Assembly: GCA_949152475.1 (NCBI GenBank)
Contig: OX424555.1
Location: forward strand, 72,803,499 to 72,867,498
Source of the DNA: Terebella lapidaria
Taxonomy: Eukaryota > Annelida > Polychaeta > Terebellida > Terebellidae
Direction of reading: 5' to 3'
DNA: 64,000 bases
Shown: one piece after another, positions 48,185 to 61,192 of the stretch
Layout: each line of letters begins with the position of its first letter
How positions within the stretch are numbered: position 1 is the first letter of the stretch
Made by a program: the position numbers and the translations under genes
The notes under the pieces: generated by a model
Seen by the model: only the letters and a program-made list of their open reading frames with translations
What the model was told of the DNA's origin: nothing
The model's database searches: none

Positions 48185-49937
48185 AGTACATGTATCACAC
48201 AACAATTTTGCACAGTTTTAATTTTACCAGGTCATCGGTTTTGTTTTCTGTCTTGTCGTGCATTTCCATTCGTTTGCTATCCTGGTCCTTCTAGTACATA
48301 CTGCATGCTTATCACTACATGGTTGTAATCTTCGGGTCCTATACCAATGTCTTAAGTGTGACGAGCAATAACCCACAATATAATAACATGTTGTAAAAAA
48401 TATGCATTTATCATTTTTATACAAGCAAGACAATATAAAATACCAAGAAAAGTTGATAGATATTGTTATTATTTATAACACTTGGAGTAAGCAAAATAAT
48501 GATACCGAATGAGACAAATATATTGACTAGACTATACATGTAATTGTGTACGCTAATGTGAAATAAGACCTTTACACTACCAAAAGAGTGGTATTCAAAC
48601 CTTCAACGTACCTGAATATCAATGGAACAACGTTTCCGTTCCTCATCTACAAAACCAACTCAGGACGAATCGCCTTTGTTGTGTTGCATCGTCTCCAATA
48701 CAAATAAACCTATTGATATATAATCAGAACGCATATATAAGTAGTATGAGTATTCACTTCAGTCAGACGATGATGCAACGTCAGTTACTATTAGCCAAAT
48801 GATTCTTTGTTTCAGGAAAAGGGCGCCAAAGTGTAGAAAAGCTTGATGGTACACTGTGATTGGTTCAATTGGATCATGTGACTTTAGTATGTATTACGTT
48901 TCAATGATGTGAGACAATCATGGAAACAATACCCAAGTATATAGTATCCGAGCAAACAAAACCGAGTCCATTATCCAACCTCAAAGTCCAGTGTCAGGCA
49001 ACATCGAGAAAATTTAATGGAACTTCATGAACCCCCATATATGGCCATGAAGGGGTGCAATCAGGTGTTCCGGAAAGAGTGAGCATTTCCTGCCCCACAT
49101 GTGGCACCAGTCATGAACTCTAAAACATTAACATGCAAAAAGGTCTTGTTGCATACTTATAACAGATTTTGTGTACTTATCAACCAGATTGTGATGACGT
49201 CCATAGAATTTGTTGATATTATGAATGTATGGCGAGCCATATAGCTAATATATACACATTTAAATATTACATGTCACATTTACATGTCACATTGATTTTA
49301 GTTTTCGGTATCCGAACAATTGTGTTGCTTCCCCAGACATGACGCCAGGTCTTTGATTCTCTGATCATGCTGATACTGCCAGTGAAACAGAAGTGTAACA
49401 TATATAATGGAACAAGTCACATGCATGTCACCTTCGAGTTGATGAATTATTTAGTCACAAATGAATTAAATCAATTCAGAATTCAACATATGTGAAGGGA
49501 GCAAGGTAGTGCTCCTAGTTCTAGTCTTTGGTTGTTCAAACCTCGTTTACACATATTTGCTCATATTTTTGCGACGCTGCTTGACATACTTCACCTAGGA
49601 GTTCAAAGACAGTTCTCGAATTTCATTCGACAAAATATACCTGTCAGTCAAAATGGCGTGAATGAAGTTATATTTATTGAGTTATCTATTTATCAGATAT
49701 ATTTGTCCATATTTATTTTATTGGGTGGTGCTGGGTCTCAACCACAGTGTTACGGTGATGGAAATGAAAAGAAATAACCACATGTGGTTTGTGTATGGAC
49801 ATGCATGTGAGAAGTACTGTTAAGAATATGTTGACACACAAAGTTTGAAGATTATATTTCAGCAATAATTGGTACTTCATAACCATTGTAGTATCCCTGT
49901 ATTGGTATTACGGTCATGTTTAAAATAATGTATAATT
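48185..49937. other. Intergenic DNA, nothing recognised
   Basis: Single-copy AT-rich sequence with no supported gene or repeat. It ends at the 5' hairpin of the large Helentron-like element. Confidence 0.5.
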
Positions 49938-49992
49938 AAGGCATTTCGGCAGAAATGCCTTTATGGCTTTGTCAGAATTCTTCTTCCTTTTT

Positions 49993-51691
49993 AGGTTACC
50001 GAACCTTTGGTCCGATAACCTAATGGCATGGCGTTGCGTCCGGCGTCGGCGTCGGCGGCGTCCATCCACATTTTTATCTTTAAAGTTTACGATCAGATCT
50101 TTCTGAAATTTTGCACAAAAATACCTAAAAATATTTCAAGAGGGGGTTATTTTTTTGTGTTTTGATTTTCGCATTTTTTCAAAATGGCAGCCATTTTTGC
50201 CGAAAAATGGCCAATTTCTGACTTTGGCGGCCATTTTCTCAAAAACTGTTCAGACAGATTTTTATTCCAAAAGATTGCTCTCACATACCTCTGTGATATG
50301 TATAAGTTTCATTGCCCCTGAATCGCCGGTCTGCGTGTGGCGGCCATTCTCATCTTCTCGAAGGGTCCCAAATAGGACTTTCCCATGTTAAATTCTCCTA
50401 TGCTTTATAATGGGACACATTATGCCTAATATCTCACTTATTATTGAGATTAGAGACTAGGAATCAATTATGGACACATAGGAAATGATATATGCTGATT
50501 ATTGTCATGACTTTGAATTTGACCTTTGACCTCATTTTCAAGGTCAGAGCACGAAATGGTTAATATCTCGCTTATTATCGACTTTACAGCTTAGGAATCA
50601 GTTGTGAACATATAGGAAATGATATATGCTGAATATTTTCGTGACCTTGAATATGACCTTTGACCTCGTTTTCAAGGTCACAGGACAAAATGGCTAATAT
50701 CTCGCTTATTATCGACTTTACAGCTTAGGAATCAATTGTAAACATATAGGAAATGATATTTGCTGAATATTTTGATGACCTTGAATTTGACCTTTGCCTC
50801 ATTTTCAAGGTCACAGGACAAAATGGCTAATATCTTGCTTATTATCGACTTTACAGCTTAGGAACCAATTGTGAACATATAGGAAATGACATATGCCGAA
50901 TGTTCTAATGACCTTTAATTTGACCTTTGACCTCATTTTCAAGGTCATAGAACAAAATGGCTAATATCTCGCTTATTATCGACTTTACAACTTGAGAGTC
51001 AATTGTGGACAGATAGAAAATGATATATTCTGAATATTCTCATGACCTTGAATTTGACCTTTGACCAAAATTTCAAGGTCAGTCACCTTATTTCCAAGGT
51101 CAGAATACAAAATGGCTTATATCTCGCTTATTATCGAATTTACAGCTTAGGAGTCCATAATCATATAGGAAATGACGTATGCTGAATATTTTGGTGGTCG
51201 AGAATTTGACCTTTGATCCCATTTTCAAGGTCAGAGAACGAAATGGCTAATACCCCGCTTTTTATCGACTTTACAGCTTAGCAATCAATTGTGAACATAT
51301 AGAAAATGATATATTCTGAACATTGTCATGACCTTGAACTTGACATTTGACCTCATTCTCAAGGTCACAGGACAAAATGGCTAATATCTCACTTAATATC
51401 GACTTTACAGCTTAGGAATCAATTATGAACATATAGGAAATGATATATGCTGAATATTGCTATGACCTTGAGTTCAACCTTTGATCTCATTTTCAAGGTC
51501 ACAGGACATAATCCCTAATATCTCGGTTATTATCGACTTTACAGCTTAGGAATCAATTGTGGACATACTAGAAATGACATGTGCCGAATATTATCGTGTC
51601 CTTGAATTGACCAATGACCTTATTTTCAAGGTCACAGGACAAAATACTAAAATATATATTGTCCGGTAACCTTTCTTAGCCTTTGGGCTAA
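49993..51691 (+). mobile_element. Helentron-like family A element nested in family C (copy 1)
   Basis: The 5' hairpin has arms AGGTTACCGAACC and GGTCCGATAACCT, followed by a GCGTC/GGCGTC microsatellite, GGCGGCCATT modules, and about nine 134-bp satellite units (50460-51640). The 3' end is GTCCGGTAACCT, three bases, then a TTAGCC/GGCTAA hairpin ending at 51691. It is inserted within a T-run of the host element's CTTCTTCC tract. No coding capacity. Confidence 0.8.
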
Positions 51692-51756
51692 TTTTTTTTT
51701 TTTCTTCTTTTTTTTTTCTTCCGCCGTTTTCGCTTCCGCGCGATAACCCGAGAACG

Positions 51757-54671
51757 CCTCGACGGATCGACTTGAAATTTTCACCACTGTTCAGATATAT
51801 TATGTAGATGTGCTGCATGGTTTTGAAGCCGGATCCGAGGTCCGTGAGGATGAAATTGAGGTCATTTTTTGGACTTCATTTCCGCGCGATAACTCAAAAA
51901 CTATTCAGGCAATGGCTGCAAAACTTTGCATGGAGGTTCATATATCAGCAGGAAAGAACCCTGTCGATTTTGGGATCAATCCGTCAAACGACCTTTGACC
52001 TAGAGGTCGGAAGATTTTTCGCTCAGTCATCCTTGAGGTTTCCTGCATATCTCAGAAACGGTGCGAAACGGACATTATTTTTAGACTCGTCACCCTAGAC
52101 AAACATGTCTAAGGGGTATTATGGATAAACTTTTTTTTTGCCGATTTTTTTGCCCATTCGGCATTTTTCGTTTTCGCCGATATCTCGGAAACCGTGCGTC
52201 GTAGAGCGAAATGGACGTTATTTTTGGACTCGTCGCCCTAGACAAACATGTCTAAAGGGTATTATGGATGAATTTTGACCTTGACCCAAATTTTTTTAGC
52301 CAAGTCGTCATTTTTCGTTTTCGTCAATATCTCGGAAGCGGTGCATCGTAGAGCAAAACGGACGTTATTTTGAGACTCGTCGCCCTGGACGATTATGTCT
52401 AAATGATGTTATGGATGAACTTTGACCTTGACCCGAAATTTTTTTGCCGAGTCGACATTTTTCGTTTTCGCCGATATCTCGGAAACCGTGCGTCGTAGAG
52501 CGAAACGGACGTTATTTTTGGACTCGTCGCCCTAGAAAAACATGTCTAAAGGGTATTATGGATGAATTTTGACCTTGACCCGAAATTTTTTAGCCGAGTC
52601 GGCATTTTTCGTTTTCGTCAATATCTCGGAAACGGTGCGTCGTAGAGCAAAACGGACGTTATTTTGAGACTCGTCGCCCTAGACAATTATGTCTAAGTGG
52701 TATTATGGATGATCTTTGACCTTGACCCGCCTCGACGGATCGACTTGAAATTTTCACCACTGTTCAGATATATTATGTAGATGTGCTGCATGGTTTTGAA
52801 GCCGGATCCGAGGTCCGTGAGGATGAAATTGAGGTCATTTTTTGGACTTCATTTCCGCGCGATAACTCAAAAACTATTCAGGCAATGGCTGCAAAACTTT
52901 GCATGGAGGTTCATATATCAGCAGGAAAGAACCCTGTCGATTTTGGGATCAATCCGTCAAACGACCTTTGACCTAGAGGTCGGAAGATTTTTCGCTCAGT
53001 CATCCTTGAGGTTTCCTGCATATCTCAGAAACGGTGCGAAACGGACATTATTTTTAGACTCGTTACCCTAGACAAACATGTCTAAGGGGTATTATGGATA
53101 AACTTTTTTTTTGCCGATTTTTTTGCCCATTCGGCATTTTTCGTTTTCGCCGATATCTCGGAAACCGTGCGTCGTAGAGCGAAATGGACGTTATTTTTGG
53201 ACTCGTCGCCCTAGACAAACATGTCTAAAGGGTATTATGGATGAATTTTGACCTTGACCCACATTTTTTTAGCCAAGTCGTCATTTTTCGTTTTCGTCAA
53301 TATCTCGGAAGCGGTGCATCGTAGAGCAAAACGGACGTTATTTTGAGACTCGTCGCCCTGGACGATTATGTCTAAATGGTGTTATGGATGAACTTTGACC
53401 TTGACCCGAAATTTTTTTGCCGAGTCGACATTTTTCGTTTTCGCCGATATCTCGGAAACCGTGCGTCGTAGAGCGAAACGGACGTTATTTTTGGACTCGT
53501 CGCCCTAGAAAAACATGTCTAAAGGGTATTATGGATGAATTTTGACCTTGACCCGAAATCTTTTAGCCGAGTCGGCATTTTTCGTTTTCGTCAATATCTC
53601 GGAAACGGTGCGTCGTAGAGCAAAACGGACGTTATTTTGAGACTCGTCGCCCTAGACAATTATGTCTAAGTGGTATTATGGATGATCTTTGACCTTGACC
53701 CGCCTCGACGGATCGACTTGAAATTTTCACCACTGTTCAGATATATTATGTAGATGTGCTGCATGGTTTTGAAGCCGGATCCGAGGTCCGTGAGGATGAA
53801 ATTGAGGTCATTTTTTTTACTTCATTTCCGCGCGATAACTCAAAAACTATTCAGGCAATGGCTGCAAAACTTTGCATGGAGGTTCATATATCAGCAGGAA
53901 AGAACCCTGTCGATTTTGGGATCAATCCGTCAAACGACCTTTGACCTAGAGGTCGGAAGATTTTTCGCTCAGTCATCCTTGAGGTTTCCTGCATATCTCA
54001 GAAACGGTGCGAAACGGACATTATTTTTAGACTCGTCACCCTAGACAAACATGTCTAAGGGGTATTATGGATAAACTTTTTTTTTGCCGATTTTTTTGCC
54101 CATTCGGCATTTTTCGTTTTCGCCGATATCTCGGAAACCGTGCGTCGTAGAGCGAAATGGACGTTATTTTTGGACTCGTCGCCCTAGACAAACATGTCTA
54201 AAGGGTATTATGGATGAATTTTGACCTTGACCCAAATTTTTTTAGCCAAGTCGTGGTTTTTCGTTTTCGTCAATATCTCGGAAGCGGTGCATCGTAGAGC
54301 AAAACGGACGTTATTTTGAGACTCGTCGCCCTGGACGATTATGTCTAAATGGTGTTGTGGATGAACTTTGACCTTGACCCGAAATTTTTTTGCCGAGTCG
54401 ACATTTTTCGTTTTCGCCGATATCTCGGAAACCGTGCGTCGTAGAGCGAAACGGACGTTATTTTTGGACTCGTCGCCCTAGAAAAACATGTCTAAAGGGT
54501 ATTATGGATGAATTTTGACCTTGACCCGAAATTTTTTAGCCGAGTCGGCATTTTTTTTTCGTCAATATCTCGGAAACGGTGCGTCGTAGAGCAAAACGGA
54601 CGTTATTTTGAGACTCGTCGCCCTAGACAATTATGTCTAAGTGGTATTATGGATGATCTTTGACCTTGACC
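51757..54671 (+). repeat. 973-bp higher-order satellite repeat, three near-identical copies
   Basis: The landmark CCTCGACGGATCGACTTG recurs at 51757, 52730 and 53703, giving exactly 973 bp twice. Each copy has about 320 bases of unique-type sequence (ATTATGTAGATGTGCTGCAT ... GGTTTCCTGCAT) followed by 147-bp-related units. The latter alternate between an A form (CGCCGATATCTCGGAAACC, CAAACATGTC) and a B form (GTCAATATCTCGG, AAAACGG, CAATTATGTC or CGATTATGTC). Copies differ by only a few substitutions, so the amplification is recent. Identical 96- and 62-codon frames in each copy are by-products of the duplication. Confidence 0.9.
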
Positions 54672-55150
54672 CGAATTTTTTTTGCCGAGTTGACATTTTT
54701 TCCGTTTTTTGACAATATCTCGGAAACCGTGCGTTGTAGAGCGAAACGGACGTCATTTTTGGACTCGTCGCCCTAGACAAACATGTTTAAAGGGTATTAT
54801 GGATGAATTTTGACCTTGACCCAAAATGTTTTAGCCGAGTCGGCATTTTTCTTTTTCGTCAATATCTCGGAAACAGTGTGTCGTAGAGCAAAACAGACGT
54901 TATTTTGAGACTCCTCGCCCTAGACAATCATGTCTAAGTGGTATTATGGATGAACTTTGACCTTGACCCGAATTTTTTTTGCCGAGTCGACATTTTTCGT
55001 TTTAGACGATATCTCGTAAACCGTGTGTCGTAGAGCGAAACGGACGTTATTTTTGGACTCGTCGCCCTAGACAAACATGTCTAAAGGGTATTATGGATGA
55101 ATTTTGACCTTAACCCAAAATGTTTTAGCCGAGTCTGCATTTTTCTTTTT

Positions 55151-57404
55151 AGGAAGGGCAGGGCTCTTCCTCTATGATGTTGGGTTTTTTTGGATTTTTG
55201 AAAATTTTCTTTTGTTTACATTCTTGAAAGTGCCACTTGGAACCACAACAGGCCATTCAACTGTGGCTAGTTGGGAGGGCCCGGGGCCCGTTGGGAAGAA
55301 AAATGACGCCCGTGTACCTAATCATGGTAAATGTAATAAATTATTAGCGATAATAATCCCAGGAGACGTGTGTTCCGACCGTTTTTTTTTTTTTGTATGT
55401 CACCGTTTCATACCCATCACCACTCCCGTTTTTATCTTCACTGAAACAGTGCTTTCTCGCAATCATATGCACTCAAAGTTTTGGATAAACATTCCGCACA
55501 ATATATAGATACAGTATGCTATTGCAAAAAATGAAAAACAATTTGATACGGCAACATAATAATTTTGTGTTAGTGGTGGTATTCCATATTCCAGTAGGCA
55601 AATTCAGTCAGACTGTGGCCCCTGAGCCAGTCAGCCAGCCAGCCAGCTAGTCACTGAATTGTCCAATCGGGAAGCTGTCTTGGCGGACACACCCACATGT
55701 TTATGAAATACACGTGGATATAATGATATGCAAATTATCACGTGAGCAAGTCCCACCAATTAGCGTACTGCCCAAAGAATTTGCTGCAGGGTCAAGGTCA
55801 AAATGCCACGCTCGTGCTCACTCGGTTTTTCTAGCAAAAAAAAAGCGACCCGGACGAGGCAAATGCCGGCCACCAAGAGATCGTCCAACTGAGTGCGGTA
55901 TTTGTTGAAATACTTGTTACGACCCAAATAAATGGTCTCTTCTATGACTCTTTCCTACTTCACTGGTAATACTTCATAAAAATATCACAACCGAAAGCTT
56001 GTTTATGGGGGAATTTAATCAGAAATGCCACTGAAGTGAAGCGAGATTTCAACGAGATTTGACTAAAAGGAACAGTCGGAAACAAACAAACAAAACTTGG
56101 CAGATTTGCCGAGCTTTTACACGGGAAAAAAGTTAACTTAGTTTCCTCCTTAAATAAGCAGAAACAAATGGATACTAGATCTAACACTTTTATCATGTTT
56201 ATGATAGTTTTATATTGCCGACGAGAATTGTCAGTGCTGATTTTGATAGCAGTCACACGAGCGGCGATTTGGGGTAAGCTACTTCAGTATTTGGCAGCTG
56301 ACACTACACCTTGCACACTGACACATGTACGCTGATCTTCAAACCAACATTTGGGCAAGGAGAAACATGATCGCATTGATGAAAAAAGCTTTCATGCATG
56401 TCATGAATTAATGAATGCAGACAAGTTACTGATATGTCTCTGCAGTACAAATCAAAACACTGAAACAAAAAAAACATAAAAACATTTAAATCTAAGACTA
56501 AAGCTAAAAAAAACATTGTGCCTTCTAAATCAGAAAAACATATTCAGAACCTTGAAAATCTTACACATTGGTCCAAATAATAGTCGGGTGATTTTTAAAC
56601 GTGTTCAACAAGGTGAAGCTTAATCTGACTTGTAGAGATTTCATGGCTGTAACGGAATGAGTAACATTAGTTTTATTGATTAAGTCTTATTGACCACAAT
56701 AAAATAATTATGACAAGAAACATTTATTATTGGGCTCAACAATGTAAAGGTTCTGGGGCCCAGACGAGTCGACAGGTACCCAGATTCGGGGCGGGTCATT
56801 CAATCACCTGGATCGGAATTCGTTACCCGTATTTGAGAACAAATAAAGATATAGTTTTTAATATTTGTGATAAACACTAGTAAAATCACAAGAATGACAA
56901 GGAAATAATCAGGAAAAAACAATAGTTTTATGAGGTCATGACATTGTGATCTTTCTCAAACTTGAAAATACCGGTAATTACTGACGGAACAAATAATATT
57001 TGTCAAAGATCAATGCCTGCGTTTACGTGTTACAAATTGCTTCAGTGAGTATCATACAAATTCTGTTATATATTTGGACGGGTCGGGTCAGACGACATAG
57101 GTACCTGGGTCGGAAATTTCTGACTCATCTGGGCCCTAAAAAGTTATATCCTGTCATGACTAACCGAATAGGTTATCATTAGTTTTACTAGTTGAGTCTA
57201 TTATTGACTACAATAAAAATAGTTACATGACAAGAGAATAGTTACATGACAAATTTATTGGCCCAACAAGGTAAAGATTCTGCCCAGTGGAGTTACAATA
57301 TGGCAACAACATATATGTACCAAATCAAATACAGTTTTCAAGGGTTTTTAAATAGTTCTGTGCAAACATTTTCGAAGCTCTTCCTTTGAGGCCAGTGGCC
57401 CTTG
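55151..57404 (+). mobile_element. Helentron-like family D element (single copy) inserted in the satellite
   Basis: It interrupts a 147-bp unit precisely: CATTTTTCTTTTT on the left and TTCGTCAATATCTCGG on the right, with only T or TT duplicated. The 5' hairpin has arms AGGAAGGGC and GCTCTTCCT. The 3' end repeats GCTCTTCCT, then TTG, then a GAGGCC-AGT-GGCCCTT hairpin. The interior (2.2 kb) has no satellite, no microsatellite and no recognised protein; the 134-codon frame at 55104 spans the junction and is not a gene. The assignment rests on the end design shared with families A-C. Confidence 0.55.
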
Positions 57405-58080
57405 TTCGTCAATATCTCGGAAACGGTGTGTCGTAGAGCAAAACGGACGTTATTTTGAGACTCCTCGCCCTAGACAATCATGTCTAAGGGGTGTTATGGA
57501 TGAACTTTGACCTTGACCCGAAATTTTTTTGCCGAGTTGACATTTTTCATTTTCGCTGATATCTCGGAAACCGTGCGTCGTAGAGCGAAACGGACGTTAT
57601 TTTTTGACCTTGACCCAAAATTCTTTAGCCGAGGCGGCATTTTTCGTTTTCGTCAATATCTGGGAAACGGTGCGTCATAGAGCGAAACGAACGTTATTTT
57701 TAGACCCGTCGCCCTAGACAAACATGTCTAAAGGGTATTATGGATGAATTTTGACCTTGACCCAAAATTGTTTTAGACGAGTCGGCATTTTTCGTTTTCG
57801 GCAATATCTCGGAGACGGTGTGTCGTAGAGCAAAACGGACGTCATTTTGAGACTCGTCGCCCTAGATAATCATGTCTAAGGGGTGTTATGGATGAACTTT
57901 GACCTTGACCTTGAATTTTTTGGCCAAGTCAGCATTTTTCGTCAATATCTCGGAAACTGTGCGTCGTAGAGCAAAACGGACGTTATTTTGAGACTCGTCG
58001 CCCTAATCAAACATGTCTAAGGGGTATTATGGATGAACTTTGACCTTGACCCGAAATTTTTTCGCCGAGTCGGCATTTTT
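57405..58080 (+). repeat. Continuation of the 147-bp satellite of the composite element
   Basis: Four to five units of the 147-bp family, one shortened internally near 57600, resume after the family D insertion and run to the family A insertion at 58081. Both A-form and B-form units are present. Confidence 0.8.
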
Positions 58081-60791
58081 AGGTTACCGGACCTATGGTC
58101 CGATAACCTATTGGCATGGCATTGCGTCCGTCGTCCGTCGTCCGTCCGTTCACATTTTTATCTTTAAAGTATATGGTCAAATCTTTCTGAAATTTTGCAC
58201 AAAAATACCTAAAAATATTTCCAGAAAAGATTTTTTTTAGTTTTCTGATTTCTGCATTTTTTTCAAAATGGCAGCCATTTTTGACGAAAAATGCCTGATT
58301 TTGGACTTTGGCGGCCATTCTCTCAAAATCTGTTTGATAACTTTTTTTCTTACTGATGCATAACACTCTTCATATGTACCCCTTTGATGTGTATAAGTTT
58401 CGTTGCCCTTGAATCGCTCGAAGTGGGCCATTTTGGGCCCAAACTCTGCCCAAATGGGACTTTCCCATGTTAAATTCTTCTATGCTTTATAATGGGACAC
58501 ATTAAGCCTAATTTCTCACTTAATATTGAGATTAGAGACTAGGAATCAATTGTGGACATATAGGAAATGATATATGCTGAATATTCTTGTGACCTTGAAT
58601 TTGACCTCTGACCTCGGTTCCAAGGTCAAGGCGGCCATTTTAGTCGAAAAATGGCCAATTTTGGAGTTTGACGGTCGTTTACTCAAAATCTGTTCAGTAG
58701 TTTTTTTTTCTCATTGATGCATAGCACTCCTCATATGTACCCCTGTGACATGTATAAATTTCGTTGCCCTTGAATCGCTCAAAGAGGGCCATTTTGGGCC
58801 CAAACACGGTCCAAATGGGACTTTCCCATGTTAAATTCTTCTATGCTTTATAATGGGACAGATTAAGCCTAATATCTCACTTAATATTGAGATTAGAGAC
58901 CAGGAATCAATTGTGGACATATAGGAAATGATATATGCCGAATATTCTTTTGACCTTGAGGTTGACCTCTGACCTCGGTTTCAAGGTCAGAGCACAAAAT
59001 GGCTAATATCTCGCTTATTATCGACTTTACAGCTTAGGAATCAATTGTGGACATATAGGAAATGATATATGCTGAATATTCCGATGACCTTGAATTTAAC
59101 CTTTGACCTCATTTTCAAGGTTACAGAACAAAATGGCTAATATCTCACTTATTATCGATTTTACAGCTTAGAGATCAATTGTGGACATAAAGGAAATGAT
59201 ATATGCTGATTATTCTCGTGACCTTGAATTTGACCTCTGACCTCGGGTTCAAGGTCAGAGCACAAAATGTCTAATATCTCGCTTATTATCGACTTTACAC
59301 CTTGAGAATCAATTGTGGACATATAGGAAATGATATATGCCGAATATTCTGATGACCTTGAATTTGACCTTTGACCTCATTTCCATGGTCACAGGACAAA
59401 ATGGCTAATATCTCACTTATTATCGACTTTACAGCTTGAGAATCAATTGTGGACATATAGGAAATGATATATGCCGAATATTCTGATGACCTTGAATTTG
59501 ACCTTTGACCTCATTTTCAAGGTCACAGAACAAAATGGCTGATATCTCACTTATTATCGATTTTACAGCTTAGGAATCAACTGTGGACATAATGGAATGG
59601 ATATACGCTGAATATCTCGTGACCTTGAATTCGACCTCTGACCTCGGTTTCAAGGTCAGAATACAAACTGTCTAATATCGCGCTTATTATCGAATTTACA
59701 GCTTAGGAATCAATTGTGGACATACAGGAAATGATATATGCCAAATATTCTGATGACGTTGATTTTGACCTTTAACCTCATTTTCAAGGTCACAGGACAA
59801 AATGGCTAATATCTCACATATTATCAATTTCATAGCTTAGGGATCAATTGTGGTCATATAGGAAATGATATATGCTGAATATTATCGTAACCTTGAATTT
59901 GACCTCTGACCTCAGTTTCAAGGTCAGAGCAAAAATGGCTAATATCACAGTTATTATTGACTTTACAGCTTAGGAATCAATTGTGGACATATAGGAAATG
60001 ATATATGCAGATTATTGCCATGACATTAAATTTGACCGTTGAACTCATTTTCAGGATCACAGGACAAAATTGCTATTATCTAGCTTTTCATCGACTTTAC
60101 AGCTTAGCAATCAACTGTGAGCATATAGAAAATGATATATTCTGAACTTTGTCATGACCTTGAACTTGACCTTTCACCTCATTTTCAAGGTCGCAGGACA
60201 AAATGGCTAATATCTCGCTTATTATCGACTTTACAGCTTAGGAATCAATTATGAACATATAGGAATTGATATATACTTAATATTGCTATGACCTTGAATT
60301 TGACCATTGACCTCATTTTCAAGGTCAGAGAACGAAATGGCTAATATCTCGCTTTTCATCGACTTTACAGCTTAGCAATCAATTGTGGGCATATAGAAAA
60401 TGATATATTCTGAAAATTGTCATGACCTTGAACTTCACCTTTGACCTAGTTTTAAAGATCAGAGGACAAAATGGCTAATAGCTCGCTTATTATCGACTTT
60501 ATAGCTTAGGAATCAATTATGAACATATAGGAAATGATATACGCTGATTATTGCTATGACCTTGAATTCGACCTTTGATCTCATTTTCAAGGTCACAGGA
60601 CATTTGGCTAATATCTCGCTTATTATTGACTTTACAGCTTAGCAATCAATTGTGGACATACTAGAAATGACATATGCCGAATATTATCGTGTCCTTGAAT
60701 TGACCAATGACCTTATTTTCAAGGTCACGGGACAAAATACTAATATCTAAAATATATATTGTCCGGTAACCTTTCTTAGCCCTTGGGCTAA
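58081..60791 (+). mobile_element. Helentron-like family A element nested in family C (copy 2, long array)
   Basis: The 5' hairpin has arms AGGTTACCGGACC and GGTCCGATAACCT, followed by GTCCGTCGTCCGTCGTCCG, a duplicated GGCGGCCATTNTCTCAAAATCTG module, and about 17 satellite units of 134 bp (landmark CAATTGTGGACATATAGG at 59042, 59176, 59310 and 59444, and a near match at 59578). The 3' end is TTGTCCGGTAACCT, TTC, and the perfect hairpin TTAGCCCTTGGGCTAA at 60776-60791. It is inserted within the T-run of a 147-bp unit (CATTTTT on the left, TTTTTCATTTTCG on the right). Confidence 0.85.
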
Positions 60792-61192
60792 TTTTTCATT
60801 TTCGCCGATATCTCGGAAACGGTGCGTCGTAGAGCGAAACGGACGTTATTTTTGGACTTGGGCCCTAGACAAACATGTCTAAGGGATATTAGGGATGAAC
60901 ATTCACCTTGACCCAAATTTTTTTTGCCGAGTTGGCATTTTTCGTTTTCGTCGATATCTCAGAAACGGTGCGTCGTAGAGCGAAACGGACGTTATTTTTG
61001 GACTCTTGGCTCTAGACAAACATGTCTAAGGGGTGTACAGATGAACTTTGACCTTGACCTGAATTTTTTTTTGCTGAGTTGACATTTTTCATTTTCGTAT
61101 TTTGCTGAGTCGAGATATTTCATTTTCGTCGATATATAAATTAGTCTTTACACCGAAATGCCTCCAAGACATCTTTAGGCCTTGACGTCTAG
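60792..61192 (+). repeat. Last 147-bp units and 3' terminus of the composite element
   Basis: Two good units and one shortened unit lead to ATATAAATTAGTCTTTACACC, then CCGAAATGCCT, a slightly worn hairpin, and GACGTCTAG ending at 61192. The same terminal sequence occurs at 832 and 8239. Confidence 0.75.

Larger units (their letters stand above)
49938..61192 (+). mobile_element. Composite Helentron-like family C element with nested insertions
   Basis: The 5' hairpin at 49938 (AAGGCATTTC, GGCA, GAAATGCCTT) and the 3' end at 61151-61192 (CCGAAATGCCT, hairpin, CTAG then T) match the short element at 7874-8239. A CTTCTTCC tract follows the 5' hairpin, is interrupted by a family A element (49993-51691), and resumes as CTTCTTTT ... 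CTTCCGCCGTTTTCG. The core is 147-bp satellite, partly in a 973-bp higher-order form. Two more insertions (55151-57404 and 58081-60791) split the array. Without insertions the element would be about 4.6 kb. No transposase is present. That the two distant ends belong to one original element is inference from order and orientation. Confidence 0.6.

Noticed and set aside
51808-54044. Identical 96- and 62-codon frames repeated every 973 bp as a conserved small gene family
   Set aside because: They recur only because the 973-bp satellite is duplicated; the frames run into 147-bp repeat sequence, have no recognisable domain, and the degenerate copy at 1640 does not keep them.
58440-60770. CRISPR-like array from evenly spaced repeats
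   Set aside because: Units are 134 bp, tandem without unique spacers, in an animal genome and inside a transposon.
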